This document shows, in pieces, positions 8,975 through 16,773 of a stretch of 24,746 nt of DNA (its first letter is position 1; the number at the start of each line of letters is the position of its first letter). This DNA comes from Dehalococcoidia bacterium. Lineage in GTDB: Bacteria > Chloroflexota > Dehalococcoidia > Dehalococcoidales > CSSed11-197. The position numbers and the translations under genes are program-made. The stretch spans positions 1-24,746 of the forward strand of contig PUOQ01000109.1 of the NCBI GenBank assembly GCA_003552785.1, read 5' to 3'. The notes below the pieces were generated by a model. That model searched no databases. It had not been told where the DNA came from and worked only from the letters and a program-made list of their open reading frames with translations.

Positions 8975-9183
8975 ATAACCTTTGTAATTTGGTGCCTGTT
9001 TTCAAGCAGTATTTATTGATTTGAACCTTAAACATATTATACAACCTTATGTGCTCAAATTACGATAATTTAAAATACATTTACAGTTTTTAAGGGCGGC
9101 AAAAACAAATACCCGGTTGGTTGTCGCTTTATGCCAGAAAAGCACGATGCACATTTACAACATTATGTATAGTACATAACTTG
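8975..9183. other. AT-rich intergenic region with no recognised gene
   Basis: Between mobB and the promoter of the parvulin-like gene, both on the minus strand. I see no open frame with a ribosome binding site, no tRNA and no GC-rich hairpin with a T-run. It holds two small AT-only palindromes, one at 9163-9179 and another near 9057-9071 (AAATTA, three bases, TAATTT). A second possible -10 (TATAAT, minus strand) near 9036-9041 lacks a good -35. Confidence 0.6.
9163..9179. repeat. Small palindrome just after mobB
   Basis: TTATGTA (9163-9169), three-base loop, TACATAA (9173-9179): a perfect 7-bp inverted repeat four bases beyond the mobB stop. It is AT-only and no T-run follows on the minus strand, so it is a poor terminator; it may be chance in AT-rich DNA. 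Confidence 0.5.
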
Positions 9184-9678
9184 CTACTTGTTACGTCCAT
9201 TTAAATATTCCCTTTCAATAAAATCTGCGATGCCAGTTGTATCGTTGATATTAAACTGGCATTCCCCTGCACTCAGCTGTTCATCAGTTGCAATAGCAAT
9301 TAGATTTGTCTTATTTTGAAGCAAATCCATGCCTGAACGATGAACTTCGATTTTTGGTGCATCGCTTTCTTTAAAGCCCTCAGCCAAAATTAGATCAAAT
9401 TCTTCACCCATTAAGTTTGCTATTTCATTGATATTTGTATCTGGACTGGCTTTAGAAATAATTATTATTCTATCATGAGTCCTCAGGGCAGTCATGCAAC
9501 TGCCGGATTGGATGTGTCGCCAGCTATCTTTATCTTTGCAGTCAAAACTGGGTTGACGGTGGCTGTCTTTTATGGTTGCAATTTTATACCCTCTTGCAGT
9601 GAGTTCTCTGACCAGTTTTTCAAGGAGAGTTGTTTTTCCGGAATTGGAATGACCCACTATAGTTATTAATGGTGGCAA
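9184..9678 (-). CDS. mobB: Molybdopterin-guanine dinucleotide biosynthesis adaptor, MobB type
   Basis: P-loop GTP-binding protein that assists MobA in attaching GMP to molybdopterin. The 164-residue length is typical. Seen are the Walker A motif GHSNSGKTT (residues 9-17), the family block TIKDSHRQPSFDCKDKDSWRH that corresponds to the conserved IKH..H...D..GKDS region, and DLILAEGFKES, the conserved ILxEGFK segment. The start is a TTG at 9676-9678, marked by an almost ideal SD, GGAGGTGAT, at 9681-9689. The gene stands alone on the minus strand, back to back with the nucleotidyltransferase; no mobA, moeA or molybdoenzyme gene is within the window, so the enzyme it serves is unknown. Confidence 0.93.
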   Translation of the reverse strand: MPPLITIVGHSNSGKTTLLEKLVRELTARGYKIATIKDSHRQPSFDCKDKDSWRHIQSGSCMTALRTHDRIIIISKASPDTNINEIANLMGEEFDLILAEGFKESDAPKIEVHRSGMDLLQNKTNLIAIATDEQLSAGECQFNINDTTGIADFIEREYLNGRNK

Positions 9679-9680
9679 GC

Positions 9681-9689
9681 ATCACCTCC
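9681..9689 (-). promoter_or_regulatory. Near-ideal ribosome binding site of mobB
   Basis: Minus strand GGAGGTGAT, a full match to the anti-SD core, two bases before the TTG start (six from the GGAGG core). It overlaps an ATG that is out of frame, so the TTG must be the start. Confidence 0.8.
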
Positions 9690-9704
9690 ATATTTGATGT
9701 ATAC

Positions 9705-9733
9705 ATTATATTATTGGTTGGGATTTGATACAA
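9705..9733 (-). promoter_or_regulatory. Candidate promoter of mobB
   Basis: Minus strand -10 TATAAT (9705-9710, perfect), 17-base spacer, weak -35 TTGTAT (9728-9733). The transcript would begin about 20 bases before the start codon, close to the SD. Confidence 0.45.
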
Positions 9734-9752
9734 TCTGCAAGTCCAGGATGCT

Positions 9753-9782
9753 TTGAAAATGGTCAAACAAACACTTTATATT
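9753..9782 (+). promoter_or_regulatory. Candidate promoter of the nucleotidyltransferase gene
   Basis: Plus strand -35 TTGAAA (9753-9758), 18-base spacer, -10 TATATT (9777-9782). It faces away from the mobB promoter in the same 145-base divergent region. Confidence 0.45.
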
Positions 9783-9823
9783 ATATACTTAATAAGTACA
9801 AGTATGTTTGAACGGCTAAACTT

Positions 9824-10855
9824 ATGAAATCGATTATTCTTATTGGCGGTTTTGGTACACGCCTTGAACCATTAACGGTGACAAGGCCAAAAACTATGGT
9901 TCCTGTGCTTAACCGTCCTTTTCTGGAGCTGATCATTCAGCGACTCAGGGATTGTGGCATCAAAGATATTGTTCTTTCATTGGGCCACCTTCCCGACTGC
10001 ATTATTGATTACTTTGGCAATGGCAGTAAATTAGGAGTAAACCTTCAATATGTGGTTGAGGATAAGCCGCTGGGTACAGGGGGGGGTATTAAGAATGCCC
10101 AAAAGTATCTTGACGAAACATTCCTGGTAGTAAATGGAGATGTTTTTACCGATATTAATATTACCAAAATGACAGATTTTCATACTAATAAAAATGCACT
10201 GGCTACTATAGCATTGATTCCCGTTAACGATCCAAGCCGTTATGGTGTCATTGAAGCAGATGAAACAGGCCGTGTTAAAAAGTTCCTGGAAAAACCGGGC
10301 ATCCATGAAATTACTACGGCTCTGATAAACGCAGGGCTTATCATTATGGAGCCATCAATACTCGATTATATTCCAAATAATAAAAAGTTCAGTTATGAAA
10401 AAGAGTTGTTCCCTGCCCTGATAGATAATAACAAACCAATATACAGTTTTGCTTCCAGTGATTACTGGATAGATATTGGCAAGCCGGAAAAGTATTTTCA
10501 GCTAAACACCGACCTCCTTAAAGGCCAGAGCGTACAATACCAGCCACAAAGTTCATCAGCCATTTACGTTGATCCGGGTGCCAAAATCGGAAACAATGTA
10601 CACTTATCCGGTACGGTAGTTATTGGCCCCGGGTCTATTATTGGTGACAATTGTCGAATCAATGATTGCATTTTATGGGAGAATAGTTTTATCGGCTGGA
10701 ACTCTGTTTTGGACAGTTCAATTATTGCCAATGACTGTCATATCGGATCCGATTGTTGTATAAATCAATCAGTAATTGGGAGCAAAGTAGTTATTGCTAA
10801 AGAGGTTACTATATCCAATAACAGCCGTATTTATCCTTATTCTAAAATTAACTAA
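9824..10855 (+). CDS. Sugar-1-phosphate nucleotidyltransferase with left-handed beta-helix tail (mannose-1-phosphate guanylyltransferase-like)
   Basis: Makes an NDP-sugar from a sugar 1-phosphate and an NTP for glycan or cell-envelope synthesis. The N-terminal catalytic domain (about 1-230) shows the nucleotide-binding loop GGFGTRLEPLT (8-18) with RPKTMVPV and Lys23, the LGTGGGIKNA block, VNGDVFTD for metal binding, and DYWIDIGKPEKYFQ, a signature of GDP-mannose pyrophosphorylase-like enzymes. Residues about 245-335 are hexapeptide repeats (IGNNVHLSG, IGPGSIIGDN and similar) forming a short beta-helix. The usual LAGG at the N-terminus reads LIGG here. The ATG at 9824 gives the expected start although no SD is visible; a seven-codon frame at 9804-9827 ends across the start as ATGA. 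Sugar specificity cannot be decided from sequence; a glucose-1-phosphate thymidylyl- or uridylyltransferase is possible. Confidence 0.87.
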   Translation: MKSIILIGGFGTRLEPLTVTRPKTMVPVLNRPFLELIIQRLRDCGIKDIVLSLGHLPDCIIDYFGNGSKLGVNLQYVVEDKPLGTGGGIKNAQKYLDETFLVVNGDVFTDINITKMTDFHTNKNALATIALIPVNDPSRYGVIEADETGRVKKFLEKPGIHEITTALINAGLIIMEPSILDYIPNNKKFSYEKELFPALIDNNKPIYSFASSDYWIDIGKPEKYFQLNTDLLKGQSVQYQPQSSSAIYVDPGAKIGNNVHLSGTVVIGPGSIIGDNCRINDCILWENSFIGWNSVLDSSIIANDCHIGSDCCINQSVIGSKVVIAKEVTISNNSRIYPYSKIN

Positions 10856-10947
10856 GATGCATCGTAATAATTATTGGTTTATGCATTGCCATAAATATAC
10901 GACTGAATCATATAAACTAAAACCTGTAATATTTGGATGGAGAATAC

Positions 10948-12018
10948 ATGTTTGACCGACTTGAGCATATTGTTGCACGCTACAAGGAGCTGGAAAAGGA
11001 AATTTCTTCGCCTGAGGTTATAAACGATCACAAGAAACTTCAGGAGTTAGCGCAGGAGAGAGCGAGTATTGAAAGTCTGGTAGAGAAATACAGTGCTTAC
11101 AAGGATACAGTAAACGAACTGGAATCAACCAGGAACATGCTCGGGCAACCCCTTGAAAATGAACTTAAAGAAATGGCAGAAGCCGAAATAGAGGAGCTTA
11201 ACCAGAAACTTGAACAGTTAGAGCATGAACTTAAACTATCTCTTTTACCCAAGGATCCAAACGATGAGCGTAACATAATTGTCGAGATACGAGCCGGAAC
11301 CGGGGGTGATGAGGCAGGATTGTTTGCTGCCAACCTTTTTAGAATGTATACACGATACGCTCAGATTAAAAATTGGGTGGTTGATATAATTGATATTAAC
11401 CAGACTACCATTGGAAGTATAAAAGAAGTGGTATTTCAAATTAAAGGCAAGGGGGCTTACAGCCGCTTGAAGTACGAAAGCGGAGTTCACCGTGTTCAAA
11501 GGGTTCCAAGCACCGAATCATCAGGTAGAGTTCATACTTCTACAGCAACTGTTGCAGTGTTGCCTGAGGCTGAAGATGTTGAGGTTAGCATAAACCCCGA
11601 TGAACTCAGAACTGATATTTTTCATGCTGGGGGAGCCGGTGGCCAGAACGTCAACAAAGTTGCTACAGCGGTCCGCCTTACCCACTATCCTTCAGGCATA
11701 GTAGTTACCTGCCAGGACGAAAGGTCGCAATTAAAAAACAAGGTCAAGGCAATGTCGGTTCTTAAGGCAAAATTGTTGGATATAGAAAGAACAAAGCAGG
11801 AAAATGATATTATACAGAAGAGGCGTTCACAGGTAGGTACCGGGGAAAGAGTTGAAAAGATACGCACATACAACTTTCCACAAGACCGTTTGACTGAGCA
11901 CCGTATTGGTACATCATTCCACAACCTGGAAAAGATTCTTGAAGGTAATTTAGACGAATTCTTGGATACAATTGCCACCGAAATGCAGGCGCGCCTGCTT
12001 GAGTCCGAAGTGTATTGA
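10948..12018 (+). CDS. prfA: Peptide chain release factor 1
   Basis: Recognises UAA and UAG in the ribosomal A site and triggers peptide release. The 356-residue protein has an N-terminal coiled coil, the PST tripeptide in RVPSTESSGRVHTS (the RF1 P-x-T type rather than the SPF of RF2), and the catalytic GGQ at residues 231-233 in HAGGAGGQNVNK. The frame reaches back to a TTG at 10933, but the ATG at 10948 is preceded by GGAG at a five-base spacing and gives the normal MFDRLEHIV start. The stop overlaps the TTG of prmC, so the release factor and the methyltransferase that modifies its GGQ glutamine are coupled, as in many bacteria. Confidence 0.97.
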   Translation: MFDRLEHIVARYKELEKEISSPEVINDHKKLQELAQERASIESLVEKYSAYKDTVNELESTRNMLGQPLENELKEMAEAEIEELNQKLEQLEHELKLSLLPKDPNDERNIIVEIRAGTGGDEAGLFAANLFRMYTRYAQIKNWVVDIIDINQTTIGSIKEVVFQIKGKGAYSRLKYESGVHRVQRVPSTESSGRVHTSTATVAVLPEAEDVEVSINPDELRTDIFHAGGAGGQNVNKVATAVRLTHYPSGIVVTCQDERSQLKNKVKAMSVLKAKLLDIERTKQENDIIQKRRSQVGTGERVEKIRTYNFPQDRLTEHRIGTSFHNLEKILEGNLDEFLDTIATEMQARLLESEVY

Positions 12019-12845
12019 AAATTATAAAAGCTTTAGTTACTGCCGGCGGGGCATTAAAAGATGGTGGCAGTGAAGCCCCTGAACTTGAAGGTGAAATTTT
12101 ATTACGCCATGTATTAAATATTTCACGTGCGGAATTATATTCTTCACTTGAAAGCATAATTGATGTTAATGACTACAATTTGTTTTTAAGCTACATAGAA
12201 CGGCGCTTGAACAAAGAGCCTGTAGCGTATATTACCGGGCATAAAGAGTTTTACAATGTCAATATTTATGTCAATCGAAATGTGCTTATACCCAGGCCGG
12301 AAACCGAATTGCTGGTAGAAGAAACCTTGATGTTGTTAAATAACGTCGACTATCCTCTTGTTTGTGATGTCGGCACCGGTAGTGGGGCCATAAGCATTGC
12401 TCTTGCGGCAAACCACCCTTCACTAAAGGTGTATGCCCTGGATGCTTCTCCTGTATGCCTTGAAATTGCTGCTAAAAATATTGCTGCCCACCGTTTAGAA
12501 AAGCGAGTAAATCTTTTAACAAGCGATTTGCTTTGCAATCTACCAGAGCCGGTTAATATAATTGTTGCCAATTTGCCCTATGTTAAGAAAAGCGAAGTAA
12601 GAAACATCATGTATGAACCTGCTTTTGCGCTTGATGGGGGCATTGATGGCTTAAACGTTATACGAAACTTACTGTTTCAATTTAAGCCGTATTTAAAAAA
12701 TACCGGCTCACTTTTGCTTGAAATTGGGTACGGCCAAAAGAGCCGGGTTGCACACGCTGTTAAACAGGTTTGCCCTGACTCGCAATTAGAATTTAAAAAC
12801 GACCTTGCCGGAATTCCAAGACTTGCTGTTATTAAACCATCTTGA
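12015..12845 (+). CDS. prmC: Release factor glutamine methyltransferase
   Basis: S-adenosylmethionine-dependent methyltransferase that modifies the glutamine of the GGQ motif in release factors. The 276-residue protein has the N-terminal helical release-factor-binding domain (about 1-85, with GHKEFYNVNIYVNRNVLIPRPETE spanning the junction) and a Rossmann domain with the SAM motif DVGTGSGAISIALA. The substrate motif, NPPY in the E. coli protein, reads NLPY here, in IVANLPYVKKSEV. The start is a TTG at 12015-12017 that overlaps the prfA stop as TTGA; no good SD is visible, which fits coupling to prfA translation. It converges on the EF-G-like gene with only 14 bases between the two stops. Confidence 0.94.
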   Translation: MKIIKALVTAGGALKDGGSEAPELEGEILLRHVLNISRAELYSSLESIIDVNDYNLFLSYIERRLNKEPVAYITGHKEFYNVNIYVNRNVLIPRPETELLVEETLMLLNNVDYPLVCDVGTGSGAISIALAANHPSLKVYALDASPVCLEIAAKNIAAHRLEKRVNLLTSDLLCNLPEPVNIIVANLPYVKKSEVRNIMYEPAFALDGGIDGLNVIRNLLFQFKPYLKNTGSLLLEIGYGQKSRVAHAVKQVCPDSQLEFKNDLAGIPRLAVIKPS

Positions 12846-12859
12846 AAATACAGGTTACG

Positions 12860-14926
12860 CTATTTTCCTTCTTCTTTTTCAGCTTTGGATTCATCAGCAA
12901 CTTTTTGCGCTATATGAGGCGGAACCTCTTCATAATGGCTGAATTCAAGCGTAAATCTGCCCCGACCCTGCGTTATGGATTTCAGGTCAATAGCATACCT
13001 TTGTACTTCAGCCAGAGGTACCGTGGCTTCAATTATGTTGATTTCTCCTTCAGGGTTAATTCCATTTACACGGGCTCTTTTTGTATTTAAATCCCCGACT
13101 ACGTCGCCGGTGTAGTCACCCGGTATAATCGCTTTCAGGTTCATGATAGGCTCAAGTAATACCGGAATAGCAGCATCCATTCCCTTTTTAAAGGCCTGTG
13201 AGCCTGCTATCTTAAAGCATATTTCTGAAGAATCCACAGGATGATAACTTCCGTCATAAACAGTCGTTTTGACATCAACCACCGGAAAACCTGCAATAAC
13301 ACCTTCCCTTTCAGCTTCAACTACTCCCTTTTCTACTGCAGGCAAATAGTTCTTTGGAATTGAACCGCCGACTATTCGCGTAGCGAATTCATTACCGGTG
13401 CCACGGGATAATGGTTCTACTTCAATCATAACATGACCGTACTGGCCATGACCTCCTGATTGTTTTTTATGCTTGTGCTCCCCTTTTGCTAACCGGGATA
13501 CAGTTTCTTTATAGGGTACCTTGGGCGTCTTCAATTCCACCACAACGCCAAATTTTCTTTGCAGTCTTTCAGCAGCTACGTCCATCTGTGTGTCACCAAT
13601 ACCGGACAAAATGGTTTCCCCGGTATCGTTGTCACGATGTATGCGCATAGCAGGATCCTCTTCGACAATACGGGTAATGGAGGTGCCCATTTTGTCCACA
13701 TCCTCCTTGCTCTTTGGATAAACAGCAACAGAATAAGAAGGTTCGGGGAATGAGACGGGTGCTATATTTACGGGGTTGGCCTGCTCACCAAGTGTATCAC
13801 CTGTAGCTGTAACTACAAGCTTGGAAACAGCCCCTATATCGCCAGCTGGAACACTTGAAACGTTTTCCTGAGTTTTCCCTCTGGGTACGAACAACTGGCC
13901 AACCTTTTCCATGGATTCGCGATTAACATTCCAGACCTGCGAATTACTGGCCATGGTACCGGAATATACCCTGAACAACGACAACTTCCCTACATAGGGG
14001 TCGGCATTTGTTTTAAAAACAAGAGCTGCAAGTGGACCGGACTCGTCAGCTTCTAACTCTTTTACAGCCGAATCTGCAGTAGTTCTTATGCTCGCATCCT
14101 TGCCTGAAGGTAGATAAGTAATAGCCGTATTCATTAAATCAACAGCGCCAATATTTTGTAATGCCGAGCCGCAAACAATTGGTGAGAAGCCTCCACCTTT
14201 AACTGCATTCATAAGACAGTTTTTCAGTTCGTCGTCATTAATGGTTTCACCAGCCAAAAATTTTTCTATTAAAGTATCATCAGTTTCGGCAACTGCTTCA
14301 ACCAGTTTCTCGCGCCAACTGGAAACCTCGTCTTCCATATCGGCGGGAACCGGTGTTTCTTCACGACTATTACCTTTATAGAATTTACAGGTAATCAGAT
14401 CGATGACTCCTGCAAAATTCGCCTGTGATCCAACCGGAATCTGTATTGGTATACAGTTGATACCAAACTTGTTTTGGATTTCATCAACGACCTTGAAAAA
14501 ATCAGCATTTTCCCGCTCCATTTTGTTTATAAAAAATACTTTACTTAAATTTTCTTCATTAGCTGTGTCCCATGCAATAATGGTTCCAGTTTTTACTCCA
14601 GAGTTAGCTCCAACAACTATCACTGCACTTTCAGTAACTCTGGCAGCCGATTTCACCTCCCCTATAAAGTCCGGATACCCAGGGGAGTCAATAACGTTGA
14701 TTTTTACATTTTGCCACTCGCAGGGGAGAAGTGTAAGGTTGATACTGAGTTTTCGCTTAATTTCTTCAGGATCATAATCTGAAGTCGATGTTGCGCTATC
14801 AACTTTTCCAAATCGTGATATAATTCCACTGCTATATAATATGGCTTCGGCCAGTGATGTTTTTCCCTCAGATCCGTGGCCCATTAAAACTACGTTTCTG
14901 ATATTCTCGGCTTGATATTGCTTCAT
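12860..14926 (-). CDS. Elongation factor G-like protein (EF-G2/FusA2 type) with altered GTPase motifs
   Basis: A translation-factor-like GTPase of 688 residues with all EF-G domains: G domain (about 1-270), domain II, the long III-IV part (KHKKQSGGHGQYGHV, RIVGGSIPKNYLPAVEKG) and domain V (PLAEVQRYAIDLKSITQGRG). It belongs to the divergent EF-G-like family rather than the housekeeping factor: the P-loop is GHGSEGKT (16-23), switch I has RKLSI with Ser61 where EF-G has RGITI, and G3 is DSPGYPDF (80-87) with Tyr84 in place of the catalytic histidine. G4 reads NKME (134-137), with Glu137 instead of the guanine-specifying Asp. The ATG has only a distant GGGGG upstream. It follows the SpoIIM-like gene by 77 bases and seems to have its own promoter. 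A role in translocation, stress or ribosome recycling is open. Confidence 0.88.
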   Translation of the reverse strand: MKQYQAENIRNVVLMGHGSEGKTSLAEAILYSSGIISRFGKVDSATSTSDYDPEEIKRKLSINLTLLPCEWQNVKINVIDSPGYPDFIGEVKSAARVTESAVIVVGANSGVKTGTIIAWDTANEENLSKVFFINKMERENADFFKVVDEIQNKFGINCIPIQIPVGSQANFAGVIDLITCKFYKGNSREETPVPADMEDEVSSWREKLVEAVAETDDTLIEKFLAGETINDDELKNCLMNAVKGGGFSPIVCGSALQNIGAVDLMNTAITYLPSGKDASIRTTADSAVKELEADESGPLAALVFKTNADPYVGKLSLFRVYSGTMASNSQVWNVNRESMEKVGQLFVPRGKTQENVSSVPAGDIGAVSKLVVTATGDTLGEQANPVNIAPVSFPEPSYSVAVYPKSKEDVDKMGTSITRIVEEDPAMRIHRDNDTGETILSGIGDTQMDVAAERLQRKFGVVVELKTPKVPYKETVSRLAKGEHKHKKQSGGHGQYGHVMIEVEPLSRGTGNEFATRIVGGSIPKNYLPAVEKGVVEAEREGVIAGFPVVDVKTTVYDGSYHPVDSSEICFKIAGSQAFKKGMDAAIPVLLEPIMNLKAIIPGDYTGDVVGDLNTKRARVNGINPEGEINIIEATVPLAEVQRYAIDLKSITQGRGRFTLEFSHYEEVPPHIAQKVADESKAEKEEGK

Positions 14927-14969
14927 GTTGATTATTCTATCCCCCTGGCTTTTAAAAATACTTTTTACA

Positions 14970-14999
14970 ATTATAATGAATTAGGCTGTGAGCAGACAA
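14970..14999 (-). promoter_or_regulatory. Candidate internal promoter of the EF-G-like gene
   Basis: Minus strand -35 TTGTCT (14994-14999), 18-base spacer, perfect -10 TATAAT (14970-14975). It lies in the 77-base gap after the SpoIIM-like gene and would give a leader of roughly 35 bases. Confidence 0.45.
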
Positions 15000-15003
15000 A
15001 CTG

Positions 15004-15558
15004 TTAGATAAAAATGTCCATAAACAGAGGTGTTATAAAAGCTTCTACAAAGGCAGCAGGTATGAGTAACCCGATAGCAACCACCAAATATTTCAGATTA
15101 CTATACAGGCTGGGCATTATCTCATCTCTAAGGGGTTTTTTAAAAATTGAAAGAGTAACCACAGAGCCAAAACTGAGTGCGGCTGAAAGACCCAGGATCA
15201 GAGCTGGTATTTCAAAAATACCATGCGGTAAAAGACCTGCAATTAAAAAACCAAATGATTGATGATCAAGAACCATTGAGCTTACCATGCCTATAACTAC
15301 ACCGTTAATTAATAAAGAAAGCACCGGAATAATGCACAAAAGAGGGCTCATAACAAAACTGAATAACACCGCTACAATGTTATTAATTAGTATAATAATA
15401 AAAATAACGGGGGCACTTAATGATTCCAGGTCGATACCCAATTCGCCCAGGGGTGCAATTGCTTCAGCGGATATCTCGAAAGGTAATAGCGCGCCGACAA
15501 TAATGCTCAAGCAAAATACTACAGAAGATATAACCAGCCATTTTCGAAATCTAATCAT
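15004..15558 (-). CDS. SpoIIM/DUF95-family integral membrane protein
   Basis: Multi-spanning membrane protein of 184 residues, related to stage II sporulation protein M. About five hydrophobic segments are visible (near residues 7-25, 50-75, 80-105, 110-135 and 155-178), and the family signature PHGIFEIPALILGLSAAL is present. In endospore formers SpoIIM helps septal peptidoglycan remodelling with SpoIID and SpoIIP; related proteins are widespread in bacteria and archaea that do not sporulate, where their job is unclear. No SpoIID or SpoIIP homologue is seen here. The frame is open upstream, but the ATG at 15556-15558 gives the right N-terminus (MIRFRKWLV, positive then hydrophobic) and overlaps the nitroreductase stop by eight bases, which points to coupled translation. 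Confidence 0.85.
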   Translation of the reverse strand: MIRFRKWLVISSVVFCLSIIVGALLPFEISAEAIAPLGELGIDLESLSAPVIFIIILINNIVAVLFSFVMSPLLCIIPVLSLLINGVVIGMVSSMVLDHQSFGFLIAGLLPHGIFEIPALILGLSAALSFGSVVTLSIFKKPLRDEIMPSLYSNLKYLVVAIGLLIPAAFVEAFITPLFMDIFI

Positions 15559-16111
15559 GATCAAATGTTTCACCGAACAAATTAGACCACGTAATTTCTT
15601 GAATGGTCTTTCTTTCCGGAGCATCTGGCTCTTCTTCGGGATATCCAAGTGGAGTCATGGCTACAACTTCATAATCACCGGGTAACTTAATAATGCTGGC
15701 TACTTTGCTGGAATCAAACAGACCTACTATGACGGTGCCAAGGCCCAAAGTATGAGCTTTTAAAACCATGTTTTGCATGCAAAGTGCCGAGTCGAACATA
15801 TACCAGCTATCTTTTTCTGTAGCCAGCACTCCATTATGATACCCGGACTCTCCGGTCTTTGCACATAATACTATTAATACCGGAGCTTCCAATATTCCCT
15901 GCAATGACCGGTTTTGACCCATTGTGTGCGAAATGCGCGTTTTAATGCCACTGTCCTGTACTACAATGAACCTCCAGCACTGCTTGTTTTTCCATGATGG
16001 AGCCCAGCGAGCTGCTTGGAGAACCTGTTTTATTATGTCAGGCTCCACCGGTTTGTTTTTGTACCTCCGAACACTTCTTCTCGATTGTATTATTTTATCA
16101 ATATATTCCAT
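15551..16111 (-). CDS. Nitroreductase-family FMN oxidoreductase
   Basis: Small NAD(P)H- and FMN-dependent oxidoreductase of 186 residues. The N-terminal IIQSRRSVRRYKNKPV is the FMN phosphate-binding signature of the family, followed by AARWAPSWKNKQCWRFIVV. The central WYMFDSALCMQNMVLKAHTLGLGTVIVG and the late VVAMTPLGYPEE blocks are also typical. The physiological substrate cannot be told; members act on nitroaromatics, quinones, flavins or in cofactor pathways. The ATG lies three bases after the pcm stop and its end overlaps the SpoIIM-like gene, so it sits inside the xer-to-SpoIIM operon. Confidence 0.92.
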   Translation of the reverse strand: MEYIDKIIQSRRSVRRYKNKPVEPDIIKQVLQAARWAPSWKNKQCWRFIVVQDSGIKTRISHTMGQNRSLQGILEAPVLIVLCAKTGESGYHNGVLATEKDSWYMFDSALCMQNMVLKAHTLGLGTVIVGLFDSSKVASIIKLPGDYEVVAMTPLGYPEEEPDAPERKTIQEITWSNLFGETFDHD

Positions 16112-16114
16112 GCC

Positions 16115-16765
16115 TTATTCTTCGCTCCATGCCTCATTGCCAATTAACGAAACAAACCGGCAACCGCCAAGTTTTTTTGTCTCAATATCATTTTCCATTT
16201 TCTTCACCTTTATCAGCTCCTGTTGAAGCCGGTTACCTATTGGAATGACAAGTCTTCCTCCGGTATTTAGTTGAGCTACAAGGCTGCCTGGGATTTCTGG
16301 AGCACCCGCAGCTACAAGAATAGCGTCATAAGGGGCCTCCTCTGGGTATCCCAGTTTATTTCCTGCAATCTCTACTTTTACGTTGGTATAACCCAACGAA
16401 TTTAAAACCGAAGCTGCTTTTTGTGATAATTCGGGTATTCGCTCAACAGTAATAACCGTATCAGATAACTCAGCTAATATCGCCGCCTGATACCCGCTTC
16501 CTGTGCCCACATCCAGCACCTTTTCTTTGCCGGTTAAGTCGAGGGCCGAAGTCATCAGGGCCACTATGTAGGGTTGAGAAATGGTTTGCCCACAACCGAT
16601 AGATAAAGGTGCATCCTCATAAGCCAAGGGGTGCTGTTCAGAATCCACAAACAAATGCCTTGGCACTCTTGCCATTGCCTCGGTAACTTTTTTATCATGA
16701 ATTCTGGCTTCAATCGATTTGATGAGAGCATCATTTTTAAAGGAATAACTTTCGAAAGGTTCCAT
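16115..16765 (-). CDS. pcm: Protein-L-isoaspartate O-methyltransferase
   Basis: Repairs isoaspartyl residues in aged proteins by SAM-dependent methylation. The 216-residue length is standard. The active-site block LSIGCGQTISQPY (residues 54-66) and the SAM-binding motif VLDVGTGSGYQ (83-93) are intact, as is the later GGRLVIPIG strand. The ATG at 16763-16765 is eight bases from the stop of the small membrane-protein gene upstream. The neighbouring recombinase, nitroreductase and EF-G-like genes do not obviously share its pathway; general maintenance is the only common theme. Confidence 0.95.
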   Translation of the reverse strand: MEPFESYSFKNDALIKSIEARIHDKKVTEAMARVPRHLFVDSEQHPLAYEDAPLSIGCGQTISQPYIVALMTSALDLTGKEKVLDVGTGSGYQAAILAELSDTVITVERIPELSQKAASVLNSLGYTNVKVEIAGNKLGYPEEAPYDAILVAAGAPEIPGSLVAQLNTGGRLVIPIGNRLQQELIKVKKMENDIETKKLGGCRFVSLIGNEAWSEE

Positions 16766-16773
16766 AAGTAGAC

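Noticed and set aside
9150..9185. Possible dif site for the Xer recombinase at the AT palindrome (9163-9179)
   Set aside because: Only the central bases and part of one arm resemble known dif sites; the match is too weak and the site is about 8 kb from the recombinase gene.
9804..9827. Seven-codon leader peptide overlapping the nucleotidyltransferase start as ATGA
   Set aside because: No SD precedes it and the length and position are easily explained by chance.
15004..15558. Sporulation locus
   Set aside because: Only the SpoIIM-like protein is present, and that family is common in bacteria that do not sporulate.
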